From the NCBI GenBank assembly GCA_964419935.1, contig CAYQQJ010000008.1:1-64000 (forward strand): DNA of 64,000 bases. The letters are read 5' to 3'. The notes under the pieces are model-generated. The model was given only the letters and a program-made list of their open reading frames with translations, did no database searches and was not told the origin of the DNA. The position numbers were made by a program, and so were the translations under genes. Numbering within the stretch: the first letter of the stretch is position 1; each line of letters starts with the position of its first letter. The DNA comes from CAYQQJ01 sp964419935 (GTDB taxonomy: Bacteria; Pseudomonadota; Gammaproteobacteria; Pseudomonadales; Cellvibrionaceae). Positions 44,915 to 54,700 of the stretch are shown piece after piece.

Positions 44915-46300
44915 ATGAATGTGGAAAAAATAAACGCTGAAAAAATGCCATTGGTGCGTGTGACACCGGAAAACAGTCTTGAAGTTCTTTCTCAACTGGA
45001 AGTTTTTCGCCTGGCGGATTCTTCCGGAACTGCGCTCCATGAAAACCTGCGTCGTTGCGCGCTTGCGGTACTGAACACCGGAGCGGTCACCGATAATACG
45101 GAAGAAATTCTGGATGCCTACAGTGATTTTGATATCAAGGTCATCCAGCAGGAGCGGGGTATCAAACTGGAAATTGCCAATGCGCCGGCTTTGGCCTTTG
45201 TTGATAACCAGATGATCAAGGGAATCAAGGAGCATCTGTTTTCGGTGCTGCGGGATCTGATTTACATTAACAATGAGCTCTATGAAAACCGCGATATCGA
45301 TTTCGCGACCTCGGCCGGGCTCACTAATGGTGTATTTCATATTGTGCGCAATGCCGGATTGCTCCACTCCCACACGCAGCCCAATCTGGTTGTCTGCTGG
45401 GGTGGCCACTCCATTGGCGAGGAGGAATATCAGTACACCAAAAAGGTCGGTTACGAGATGGGCCTGCGCGGCCTGGATATCTGTACCGGCTGCGGGCCGG
45501 GCGCCATGAAAGGTCCGATGAAAGGGGCCACTATTGCCCATGCCAAACAGCGCGTAGCGGGGAGATATATCGGCATCACTGAACCGAGCATCATCGCAGC
45601 CGAGTCACCCAACCCCATCGTCAACAAGCTGGTGATCATGCCGGATATCGAGAAACGTCTGGAAGCCTTTGTGCGAACAGGCCATGGCATTGTGGTGTTT
45701 CCCGGCGGTGCCGGCACAGCGGAAGAAATTCTGTACCTTCTGGGGATTTTGCTGCATCCGGACAACGAGCACTTGCCGTTTCCACTGGTCTTCACCGGTC
45801 CGGAATCTGCGCGGAGCTATTTCGAGCAAATCCACGAATTCATCGGTTTGACCCTGGGGTCCAAAGCGCAATCCTGTTACCAGATTGTTATCGATGATCC
45901 GGTCACCGTAGCGCGCATCATGACCCAGGGCATGAATCAGGTGCAGGCATTCCGCCGGGAAGCCCAGGATGCCTATTACTTCAATTGGGTGTTGAAGGTG
46001 GATCAGGATTTTCAACAGCCGTTCAGCCCCACGCACCACAATATGTCCAACCTGGATCTGCATGCAGATCAGGAACCGCATCAGCTTGCGGCGCATCTGC
46101 GCAAGGCTTTCTCGGGCATTGTGGATGGTAACGTCAAAGCTCACGGTATTCGTGCGGTGGCGGAAAAAGGGCCTTATGAAATACGCGGTGAAAAGCGCAT
46201 CATGGATCCTCTGGAGCGGTTGTTGCGGTCCTTTGTGGCGCAAAAACGCATGAAGATTCCGACTCGCGAGTACGTGCCCTGTTATCGCATTGTGAACTAG
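44915..46300 (+). CDS. ppnN: Nucleotide 5'-monophosphate nucleosidase PpnN (LOG family)
   Basis: 461 residues, similar to E. coli YgdH/PpnN (454). The start is uncertain: ATG 44915 or GTG 44909, neither with a clear ribosome site. It has the N-terminal domain of this subfamily (LALAFVDNQMIKGIKEHLFSVLRD-like segment), the LOG fold motifs GGHSIGEEEY and TGCGPGAMKGPMKGATIAHA, and VVFPGGAGTAEEILYLLGI with the PGGxGTxxE catalytic signature. PpnN hydrolyses purine and pyrimidine nucleotides to base and ribose 5-phosphate and responds to (p)ppGpp in E. coli. The Smr gene follows ten bases later, so the two are probably co-transcribed. Confidence 0.93.
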   Translation: MNVEKINAEKMPLVRVTPENSLEVLSQLEVFRLADSSGTALHENLRRCALAVLNTGAVTDNTEEILDAYSDFDIKVIQQERGIKLEIANAPALAFVDNQMIKGIKEHLFSVLRDLIYINNELYENRDIDFATSAGLTNGVFHIVRNAGLLHSHTQPNLVVCWGGHSIGEEEYQYTKKVGYEMGLRGLDICTGCGPGAMKGPMKGATIAHAKQRVAGRYIGITEPSIIAAESPNPIVNKLVIMPDIEKRLEAFVRTGHGIVVFPGGAGTAEEILYLLGILLHPDNEHLPFPLVFTGPESARSYFEQIHEFIGLTLGSKAQSCYQIVIDDPVTVARIMTQGMNQVQAFRREAQDAYYFNWVLKVDQDFQQPFSPTHHNMSNLDLHADQEPHQLAAHLRKAFSGIVDGNVKAHGIRAVAEKGPYEIRGEKRIMDPLERLLRSFVAQKRMKIPTREYVPCYRIVN

Positions 46301-46309
46301 AGAAAACGC

Positions 46310-46888
46310 ATGTCAGATGATGAAGTCTTTCGTCAGCTTCTGGGCGACGACGTCAAGCCGCTGGCCCAGGAGAAGCGCGTCCGTCTTTCCCGTCAGGAGC
46401 CGGCAGCGCCGGGCGCACTCGAGCGCCGCAAAGCGGCGGTGGAAAGTACCCTTGCTGCAGCGGATCCGCTGGCCAGTGAACCCCTGGACATGGTGGACCC
46501 GCTCGACGTCTTAAGCTTCAAGCGCAGCGGCGTGCAAAACGGGGTTTTCCGCAACCTGCGGCTGGGCAAGTATCGCCTGGATGCGCGTCTGGACCTGCAC
46601 CGCATGACGGTTGAGATCGCGCGCAGAGCGATTTACCAGTTCATCACCGACTGCGTGGCTCACGATGTTCGCGCCGCGCTTATCACCCACGGCAAGGGGT
46701 TGGGGCGTGATAATCCCGCCGTTCTGAAGAGCTGCGTCGCCCATTGGCTCCCGCAAATGGACGAAGTGCTCGCTTTCCACACCGCGCAGAAACAGCACGG
46801 TAGCTACGGCGCCACCTACGTGCTGTTGAAAAAAAGTGACCGCAAAAAACTGGAAACCCGCGAGAAGGCGAGCCGGCGTTTATTGTAG
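46310..46888 (+). CDS. Smr-domain protein
   Basis: 192 residues. The N-terminal 90 residues are polar and linker-like. The Smr domain covers about 95-180: LDLHRMTVEIARRAIYQFI, then ALITHGKGLGRDNPAVLKSCVAHWL, then AFHTAQKQHGSYGATYVLLK. The LDLHxxT and HGKG motifs and the His residues are conserved in the E. coli SmrA/SmrB proteins. SmrB cleaves mRNA at collided ribosomes; SmrA is less understood. Which of the two this corresponds to is not certain. It follows ppnN by ten bases. Confidence 0.9.
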   Translation: MSDDEVFRQLLGDDVKPLAQEKRVRLSRQEPAAPGALERRKAAVESTLAAADPLASEPLDMVDPLDVLSFKRSGVQNGVFRNLRLGKYRLDARLDLHRMTVEIARRAIYQFITDCVAHDVRAALITHGKGLGRDNPAVLKSCVAHWLPQMDEVLAFHTAQKQHGSYGATYVLLKKSDRKKLETREKASRRLL

Positions 46889-47153
46889 GTGTTGGCGCGC
46901 TCCAACGAGGCAAATCTGGCGCGTGTGTCGCTATGGTCTACACTGCAATACGGGGCACGTGTATCTCAAGGGCGGCCGAATTCACCCAATTCCTATCAGC
47001 CAGCCCTTCAGGATTTCGCTTCGCCGCCGATAGATTTCCTGTAAGGCACTGCCGGATATCCGGCTTATCCCGCTCGGACCGCCGCAGTTAACGAGTGGGG
47101 GATATTGTTGACTCCACAGACAACCCGCGCTGAGTGATTACGAGTAGAGACTT

Positions 47154-48647
47154 ATGATCAAGAAATCATTGAATACCAAATTGATGCTGTGGCTGATGAT
47201 CATCATGGTCGTAGTGGCTGCGCTGGTGTTGTTCATCAATTACCAGCTCATTGCTGCCAAACAGGAAGACAAGTTTGCTGCAGATATGAAAGCGCAAATA
47301 GAGCTGGCCAACTCGGCATTGATGGAAGCGGTGTTCGCCTATGACGTACAACAGGTAGAAGCCATTACCCAATCCCTGGTGAACACCTCGCTGGTGACGG
47401 CGATTTCTGTGACTGACCACCGTGGCAAGGCTCTGGCCAGTGCCAAAGGTCAGGTAGCCGATGGTGCCAACCTGGTTGTGCGGGAAGATGTGAAAGTTGT
47501 GCGTGACGGCAATGTGATCGGGCGCTACAACATCACTTTCTCCAAGGAAGAGATGCAACAGCTGCTCAGCAGCCAGATGACGCTGAGCAGCAGCATTATC
47601 ATCATGCTGCTGATCGCCAGTCAGGTGACGGTGTTTGTGCTGGTGAAACGGATGATTGTTCATCCCATCGCTGAGGTTTCGCAATTGCTGGATGGCATTG
47701 CTGAAGGGGGTGGCGACCTGACCCGCCGGTTGCCAACAGACAGCGGCGACGAGGTGGCAGAACTGGCCAACAACTTTAATCGGGTGATGGAACAGATTGC
47801 CGGCATTATCAAAAACGTCATCGTTGTGACCGGCAAGGTCAGTGGCAACGTTCACGCCATGTCAACCGCCACAGAGAATACCGTGACCTCCACCAGCCAG
47901 CAATTGCGCGAAATTGAACAGGTTGCCACCGCGTTGCAGGAACTGTCGGCCTCCGCCGACGAAATTGCCCGACACGCCGGTGATACCGCAGAGCGCACCA
48001 TGGAAACCAGCCAGTTCGCCAAAGAGGGCACGGAAGTGGTCAGCTCCTCTCGGGACAACTATCAGCGTCTGACTGACCAGATTGACGCCACCGCCGGCAA
48101 GATTCAGGTGCTCAAGAACAGCAGCCAGAACATCGGTTCGGTGATGGAAGTGATCCGCTCCATTGCGGAACAAACCAACCTGCTGGCCCTCAACGCAGCC
48201 ATTGAAGCCGCCCGTGCTGGTGAACAGGGACGCGGGTTTGCCGTGGTCGCCGATGAAGTGCGTTCCCTGGCCCAGAAGACCCAGGCGTCCACGGAAGAAA
48301 TTGAAGCCATTATTGTGGAACTGCAGCGTGCCGCAGATGAAGCACATCTGTCGATGAATACCAGCAAGGCATCGGTACAGGAAACCATCGAAACCTCCGG
48401 CAGAGTCGGCGATGCCTTGAGCCGTATTAGCGGCAACGTCGCCACCATCAATGACATGAACCATCAGATTGCCACCGCGTCCAGAGAGCAGAGCTCTGTA
48501 GCCAACGAGGTCAGCAAGAATATTACAGCCATCTATTCGCTGTCTGAAAAGGTCTCGGAAAACGCTCAGGTGGTGGGCGAGAACGGCGTACAGCTGGAAA
48601 AGGAAAGCAGCGAGCTGAAAAACCAGATGGATAGTTTTAGGACTTAA
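47154..48647 (+). CDS. Methyl-accepting chemotaxis protein
   Basis: 497 residues. TM1 about 9-30 (LMLWLMIIMVVVAALVLFI), a small periplasmic domain of only about 110 residues (QEDKFAADMKAQIE … SVTDHRGKALASAKG), TM2 about 140-165 (SSSIIIMLLIASQVTVFVLV), a HAMP domain, and the signalling coiled coil. The coil's hairpin tip is the near-invariant EQTNLLALNAAIEAARAGE followed by GRGFAVVADEVRSLAQKT. It senses an unknown ligand and controls CheA. The small sensor domain with the xVTDxRG motif looks like a single-Cache-type fold. No che genes lie nearby. Confidence 0.95.
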   Translation: MIKKSLNTKLMLWLMIIMVVVAALVLFINYQLIAAKQEDKFAADMKAQIELANSALMEAVFAYDVQQVEAITQSLVNTSLVTAISVTDHRGKALASAKGQVADGANLVVREDVKVVRDGNVIGRYNITFSKEEMQQLLSSQMTLSSSIIIMLLIASQVTVFVLVKRMIVHPIAEVSQLLDGIAEGGGDLTRRLPTDSGDEVAELANNFNRVMEQIAGIIKNVIVVTGKVSGNVHAMSTATENTVTSTSQQLREIEQVATALQELSASADEIARHAGDTAERTMETSQFAKEGTEVVSSSRDNYQRLTDQIDATAGKIQVLKNSSQNIGSVMEVIRSIAEQTNLLALNAAIEAARAGEQGRGFAVVADEVRSLAQKTQASTEEIEAIIVELQRAADEAHLSMNTSKASVQETIETSGRVGDALSRISGNVATINDMNHQIATASREQSSVANEVSKNITAIYSLSEKVSENAQVVGENGVQLEKESSELKNQMDSFRT

Positions 48648-48728
48648 GTTAGAAGCCGCAAGCTGCAGGCCGTAAGCCGCAAGCGATAAGCAACAGCAAC
48701 AACCATTACTGCCGCCAAACCTCGAGAA

Positions 48729-48852
48729 CGTGGATTCGGTGTTTACTGTTGTGACCGTCGCCAGCATGGATGCTGGCGGCAGCTGCGCTGTGTAAATCGG
48801 TTTTCCTGCCGATTTGCCACGGCGTGTCACAGCAGTGAATACCGGATCCATG
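48729..48852 (-). repeat. Palindromic repeat, core type B, copy with its own arms
   Basis: 27-base imperfect arms (left CGTGGATTCGGTGTTTACTG, right complement at 48826-48852) enclose a core that on the minus strand matches 62716-62794. The shared stretches are GACACGCC, AAATCGGCAGGA and GATTTACACAG. Inside is the perfect inverted repeat GCCAGCAT-gg-ATGCTGGC. The arms are unrelated to those around the other core B copy. Confidence 0.75.
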
Positions 48853-48980
48853 TCTGCCACAGTTCTTCGCGCCTCCAAAAGCTTGGTTCGTCAGAACAAG
48901 AGAGAAGTGGAGAATCACCTGATATTCTTCCTTCCGCTTCTTCTCTCCTAACATCCCCGTAAAACATTTATACTGTCTCG

Positions 48981-49008
48981 CTTGCAGCTTGCAGCTTGCA
49001 GCTTGCAG
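48981..49008. repeat. Heptanucleotide tandem repeat (CTTGCAG)4
   Basis: Four exact, contiguous copies of CTTGCAG, followed by a partial fifth (CAGCTTCG). It lies 46 bases before the parC start codon. The same heptamer in degenerate form occurs at about 36190-36210, 48652-48690 and 58815-58830. Confidence 0.9.
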
Positions 49009-49054
49009 CAGCTTCGCTGCCCCTTGTCCTCAAAATAAGTCATTCTGGTAGTTT

Positions 49055-51304
49055 ATGACCAACACAGCCATTCCCGACGAAGCCGAAGAGCAGGTCCCTC
49101 TCAAACAGTTTACCGAGAAGGCCTACCTCGATTACTCCATGTACGTCATTCTGGACCGTGCCTTGCCCCACGTCGGTGACGGGTTGAAGCCGGTGCAGCG
49201 GCGCATCATCTACGCCATGAGCGAGCTGGGCCTCAAGGCATCGGCCAAATTCAAGAAGTCCGCGCGCACTGTCGGTGACGTGATCGGTAAATTTCATCCT
49301 CATGGCGATTCGGCGGCCTATGAAGCCATGGTATTGATGGCACAATCGTTCAGTTACCGTTATCCGTTGATTGACGGCCAGGGCAACTGGGGCTCCCAGG
49401 ATGATCCAAAATCCTTTGCAGCCATGCGTTACACGGAATCCCGCCTCACCGGCTATGCGGATGTATTGCTGGGTGAACTGGCTCAGGGCACGGTGGCCTG
49501 GCGGCCCAACTTTGACGGCACCTTGGATGAACCGGAAGTGCTGCCGGCGCGGGTCCCCAACGTGCTGCTCAATGGCACCACCGGTATCGCCGTGGGTATG
49601 GCCACCGATATTCCGCCCCACAACCTGCGGGAAGTGGTGGATGCGACCGTGCATCTGCTGGAGAATCCGAATGCATCCGTGGCTGAACTTTGCGAGTTCA
49701 TTCAGGGGCCGGACATGCCCACGGAAGCGGAAATCATCACACCGAAAGACGAACTGGTGAAGATGTACGAGAGCGGCCGCGGCAGCCTGCGGATGCGCGC
49801 AGTCTGGACCCGTGAAGGCAACGATGTGGTGGTCACCGCGCTGCCACACCAGGTGAGTGGCTCCCGGATTCTTGAGCAGATCGCCGCACAGATGCAGGCC
49901 AAGAAGCTGCCGATGGTCGCGGACCTGCGGGACGAATCCGACCATGAAAACCCCACTCGACTGCTTATTGTGCCGCGCTCCAACCGCATTGATGCCGATG
50001 CCCTGATGAACCACCTGTTTGCCACTACGGACCTGGAGCGCAGCTACCGCGTCAATATCAACATGATCGGTATCGATGGGCGCCCCGGCGTGCGCCCGCT
50101 GGACAAGGTGCTATCAGAATGGCTCAGCTTCCGTACCGTTACCGTACGGCGCCGCCTGCAGCACCGGCTCGACAAGGTTTTGCGCCGGCTGCATTTGCTC
50201 GATGGTGCCCTGATCGCCTATCTCAACCTGGATGAAGTGATCCATATCATCCGCACGGAAGATCAACCGAAGCAGGTGCTCATTGCCCGGTTCGGTCTCA
50301 GTGAAGAACAGGCGGATTACATTCTGGACACCCGTCTGCGCCAGTTGGCGCGACTGGAAGAAATGAAGATTCGCGCTGAGCAGGCCGAGCTCGAGAAAGA
50401 ACGGCAGCAACTGGAGCAGACGCTCGGGTCGGCACGCCGCTTGAAAAGCCTGGTGCGCAAAGAGCTATTGGCAGCCGCTGACGAATTCGGTGACGAGCGG
50501 CGTTCGCCCATCGTATCCCGACAGGATGCGCAGGCCTTTAGTGAAAGCGAGTTGATGACCAGTGAGCCGGTGACCGTGGTGCTGTCGGAAAAAGGCTGGA
50601 TCCGCTCGGCCCGGGGGCACGACATCGACCCCACCGCGTTGAGCTATAAAGCCGGTGACAGCTTCAAGCTGGCGGCGAAAGGCAAGAGCAACCAGTATGC
50701 CATTCTGCTCGACTCGACCGGACGCAGCTATGCCCTGGCAGCCCACAGCCTGCCCTCGGCCCGGGGGCAGGGCGAGCCCGCCACCGGGCGGTTGAACCCA
50801 GCCAGTGGCGCAACCTTCGAAGGTTTATTGATTGGCGACGACGCGCAGCGAGTGCTGCTGGCATCTGATGCGGGCTACGGTTTTGTCGCTCGGCTCGGCG
50901 AGTTGTTCACCAAGAACCGGGCCGGCAAGGCGACATTGTCACTGCCTAAAGGCGGGCTGGTGTTACCGCCGCGCCTGATTGCCGACCCGGATAATGAATG
51001 GCTGGTTGCCGTGACCACTGAAGGGCGCATGCTGGCGTTCAAGGTGGGCGAGTTGCCGGAACTGGCACGAGGCAAAGGCAACAAGATCATCAATATTCCG
51101 GGTGCCCGGGTACAAAATCGCGACGAGTACATGGTGGGTGTTGTGACCATGAATGCACAACAGACCCTGCGGGTTTGGGCCGGCAAACGTCACCTGGCGA
51201 TGAAGTACAAGGATATGGAACATTATCTCGGGGAACGCGGTCGGCGCGGCAATAAACTGCCCCGAGGATTTCAGAACGTTGATTCCATGGAAGTAATTGA
51301 TTGA
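49055..51304 (+). CDS. parC: DNA topoisomerase IV subunit A
   Basis: 749 residues, full length. The N-terminal breakage-reunion domain has YLDYSMYVILDRALPHVGDGLKPVQRR in parts, the quinolone-region HPHGDSAAYEAMV with Ser and Glu at the usual positions (wild type), and the catalytic Tyr in AAMRYTESRLT. A central coiled-coil (about 425-480) precedes the C-terminal beta-pinwheel. ParC pairs with ParE to decatenate daughter chromosomes. parE is not in the window. Its GyrA-box is poor, which together with its length supports ParC rather than GyrA. Confidence 0.96.
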   Translation: MTNTAIPDEAEEQVPLKQFTEKAYLDYSMYVILDRALPHVGDGLKPVQRRIIYAMSELGLKASAKFKKSARTVGDVIGKFHPHGDSAAYEAMVLMAQSFSYRYPLIDGQGNWGSQDDPKSFAAMRYTESRLTGYADVLLGELAQGTVAWRPNFDGTLDEPEVLPARVPNVLLNGTTGIAVGMATDIPPHNLREVVDATVHLLENPNASVAELCEFIQGPDMPTEAEIITPKDELVKMYESGRGSLRMRAVWTREGNDVVVTALPHQVSGSRILEQIAAQMQAKKLPMVADLRDESDHENPTRLLIVPRSNRIDADALMNHLFATTDLERSYRVNINMIGIDGRPGVRPLDKVLSEWLSFRTVTVRRRLQHRLDKVLRRLHLLDGALIAYLNLDEVIHIIRTEDQPKQVLIARFGLSEEQADYILDTRLRQLARLEEMKIRAEQAELEKERQQLEQTLGSARRLKSLVRKELLAAADEFGDERRSPIVSRQDAQAFSESELMTSEPVTVVLSEKGWIRSARGHDIDPTALSYKAGDSFKLAAKGKSNQYAILLDSTGRSYALAAHSLPSARGQGEPATGRLNPASGATFEGLLIGDDAQRVLLASDAGYGFVARLGELFTKNRAGKATLSLPKGGLVLPPRLIADPDNEWLVAVTTEGRMLAFKVGELPELARGKGNKIINIPGARVQNRDEYMVGVVTMNAQQTLRVWAGKRHLAMKYKDMEHYLGERGRRGNKLPRGFQNVDSMEVID

Positions 51305-51448
51305 ATGCGTGGCGCAGTGGCTGAGCCTGCCGCGCCATTGGAGGGCGACTACTGGTTGTGAATCAGCAGGGCTTTTGCGACACTGACAAACCCGCTGTGA
51401 CCGTTCCAGTAGTTCATCCAGATAAAGATAATTGGATTCGATAATTGT

Positions 51449-51724
51449 ATGACCGAGTTCCGTAAGTACGGCCGCAGTCCGCTCGCCGGCAAGGTCAAGT
51501 TGACCCACAGGGATTTGGGTGAGTTTTTTGCCGAGGACGGTGATATTTCAGCCACTGGCCTGTTTCTGAAGCTCCAGGCTGTAGACCAAACAAGCACAGC
51601 TGGGCTGGCGATTGGCGATGAACTGGCCGCCGAGCTACCCCACGCTCCTGACGAGCCAGGCGCCGAGACATTGTTGCGTGTTGTTCGTGTGACAGATGAC
51701 GGTGTTGGTATGGCGTTTGTGTAA
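51449..51724 (+). CDS. Small PilZ-domain protein
   Basis: 91 residues forming a single PilZ-type barrel. The RxxxR-like start (FRKYGRSPLAGKVKL) is present in weak form and the second motif reads DGDISATGLFLK (D-x-S-x-x-G). The rest is short beta strands ending VGMAFV. It is a likely c-di-GMP receptor or a degenerate relative acting through protein contacts. It stands alone between parC and the convergent pectate lyase gene. It is one of three small PilZ genes in this window. Confidence 0.8.
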   Translation: MTEFRKYGRSPLAGKVKLTHRDLGEFFAEDGDISATGLFLKLQAVDQTSTAGLAIGDELAAELPHAPDEPGAETLLRVVRVTDDGVGMAFV

Positions 51725-51786
51725 TTCGACTTGCTGTATAGAGACTGCATGCAATCCATTGCACGCAGCCTCATGACGACAGGGGT

Positions 51787-54700
51787 TTATTGGCAGGATA
51801 CTTTGCCGAGCCCCAGAACATAATATATATCACCCGCCAACGGTGAGTTGAACGGTAGTTCGCCGTCCGCACCGGCAGTGGCGCTGACGTAATCCACCAG
51901 ATTCTGACCGGCTGCTATCTGTTGCGTATTTATGGTATTTCGCGACGCCTGTGAATATTGCTGCGTCAGGTCACCCACACTGCCGGATGCTTCCACTATT
52001 GGTGTTTGTGTAGCAGTGTTCAGGTTGCAAGCGCTGTCGGAGAACCACAAATACACGCCTTCACTTCGAAAGTTGCCGTCGTCAACGTCGCGCATGAGGT
52101 TAGCCTGCAGTTCGGCGAGAGAGGCCTCCACCGAGCTTTTCTCCTGATGACTCTGGTTTACCACAAACATATTATCTTCCCAGAGTACTGACGCACCTAC
52201 GCGAACACTGAGAGTATCCTTGCGGTAGTTTACGAACACATTATTGAACATGTGCGACGTGCCGCGGCGTATCAGGGGGACCCGGCGGCCGGTATTACCC
52301 AATGCATCGTAGGAATCGTCGGTGGTTACAAACGCGTTGTGGTGCATGGTGGTCGTGATTTGTTCGTTAATGGTTCGGCTATCGCTGGATCCATGCAGCG
52401 AGGCGCGCTTCACGTTGAGCACTTTGTTGAACGACATGGTGATGTCATAGGCACCCACTTTAACGTCGAACGCCGAGTCTCCGGTGGTATCGAAGGTATT
52501 CTTGTGAATCCAGATGTCGTGTGATGCACCGGTAGAGCGCAGCATATCCGGGTCGAGACCGTGGTCCTCGGTATGGCCCGCACCGCGGAATTCCAGGTGG
52601 GTGATGATCACGTTATTGGCCGTTTCAACGGGTTGGCCCGAGCTGTCCTTGCCGATTGCGAAGCCGCTAAAGCGGAAGTAGGCATGGGCGCCGCGGCCAT
52701 CAATGGTTGTATTGGAAGCCACCACAGGGTTGCGAATTGGTAGGTCCTTATCGTTCAGTTCCTCGTTGAAGAAACGGTCCAGACACGCCTGGCCGCTGGA
52801 TACGCCGTTGCTGGAACACCACTGCTGATAGTCGATACATTCTGACTCGGAGGCACCCAAGTGGCTGAGCACATCGGGATTGCTGCAGTGAGTGCGGTAC
52901 ATGGCAACTTCGGTCTCCTGAGAGAAGTCCTCCTTGTCGAACACGATCCAGTTGTGGTCATCGGTAGAGATCGCATCCAGAATCTGCTGTTCAACGGAAA
53001 CCCCGGAATTCTTGGAAATAACCACCAGGTTACTGTTGCCATTGGGATCATATCCTCCCAGCGCATTCTCACCATAGCCGACTGCGCGGCCCAAAGTCTG
53101 GGACAGACAAGCGACAATTTCCTGGTCAGTCTGCAAGGCGGTTTCGCGCCAGTTGACCGAGGGGTTGGTCGCCAGGTTGTAGCAGTCGTTGCTGATCGGT
53201 CCGGTGTTGCCGCCAGAGGAGCTGGAACTGCTTCCGGACGTGCTGCCACCGGAAGATGAGCTGCTGGAGGAGGACGACGAGGTTCCGGAACTGCTGCTTG
53301 AGGAGCTACTGGACGAGCTGCTGCCCGAGGAACTATTACCAGACGAACTGCTGCTGCTCGAAGAGCTGGAGCTGCTGACGTCACCGGAAGCGTCATACAC
53401 CTCAAACTCGGCGATTTGGGGAGCGGCGCTGGCGGCATCAATCATCAGGTTGACTTTGTACAGCGAAATATCCCCAAAGCCGGTGATGACCCGTTCACTC
53501 CCCAGAGTCGAGCCCGATGCCAGTACCGCGCCGGTATCGTGATCCGTCAAACGCCAGCTGGTGGTGGCGCCGTTCAGTTCCCGAATCACAACGGTATTGA
53601 AACTGGAGTCCAGGTTTTTAACGGCGATGCGCTCACCGCTGGTTCCGCTGGGTTGCCAGTAGCTGCTCAGGTCGCCATCGTTGACGTTGCCATAACTGGT
53701 GCCGTTACCTTTACTGCTGCCATCTGCGCCGGCACTGAGAGCCAGGTTGGTACCCAGGTCGCCGGTGCCGCCCGAAGAGCTGGAGCTGCTGCTTGAGCTG
53801 GACGAACTGCTGGATGACGACGAGCTACTTGATGAAGACGAGCTGCTTGATGAAGAGCTACTGGATGACGACGAGCTGCTGACATTCCCCGAGGCATCGT
53901 ATACCTCAAATTCAGCAATCTGTGGTGGACTACTTGCCCCGTTGATTATCAGGTCCACTTTATACATGTCGATATCACCAAAACCGCTGATGATGGTTTC
54001 CGCACCCAGAGTTGAGCCAGATGCCAATAGCGCACCGGTATCGTGGTCTTCCAAACGCCAGCTGGTGGTCGCATTGTTCAGTTCGCGAATGATTACTGTG
54101 TTAAAGCTGGAATCGATGTTCTTGACGCTGATCCGTTCACCACTGGTTCCGCTCGGCTGCCAATAGCTGCTCAGGTCGCCATCAACCACATTGCCGTAGC
54201 TTCCCGCACCCTTACTGCTGCCGTCAGCACCGGCTCCCAACGCGAGGTTGATACCCAGCTCACCCGGCTCGCCACCGGATGATGAGCTGCTGGACGAGCT
54301 GGAACTTGATGAACTGGACGAGCTGCTGGAGCTGGAGGAATTGGAGCTGGATGAGCTACTGGAACTGCCGCCGGAAACGGAGCAGCTGCCATCCGATGTT
54401 GCCAGTCCGGTACCGGAACCTGCGCTGGCCATGACAATGGCTTTGACACAGGCCGCGTCATCCAGTGTATAGGGATAAGCAATATGCACGGAGGTGGTGG
54501 ATGTCGGGTTGGGCCCGGCGGGGTGGTTATCGGAGCCCTCACTGGTCCAAGTGACACCGGATCCGAAAATATTTCCGCTGATGTCCCAATAGCCCATGTC
54601 GTCGGTATAAAAAGTCCCGAGCGGATCTTTGGCATTTTCGAAGTGGTTGTTTTCGGCTTTAATCTGCCCGCCGATACGGGGGTTCATACCGGATTTGTAG

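Larger units (their letters stand above)
48648..49054. other. Intergenic region of repeats upstream of parC
   Basis: No gene is seen in 407 bases. From left to right: degenerate heptamer repeats (AGCCGCAAGCTGCAGGCCGT around 48652-48690), the palindromic element at 48729-48852, and four exact CTTGCAG heptamers at 48981-49008. The parC promoter must lie within or between these repeats. Confidence 0.55.

Noticed and set aside
47000..47153. GCCGATAG before the chemoreceptor gene as a sigma-28 promoter
   Set aside because: The matching -35 element at the right distance is not present.
49040..50014. A 324-codon minus-strand open frame opposite parC
   Set aside because: Antisense shadow of a well-identified topoisomerase gene.
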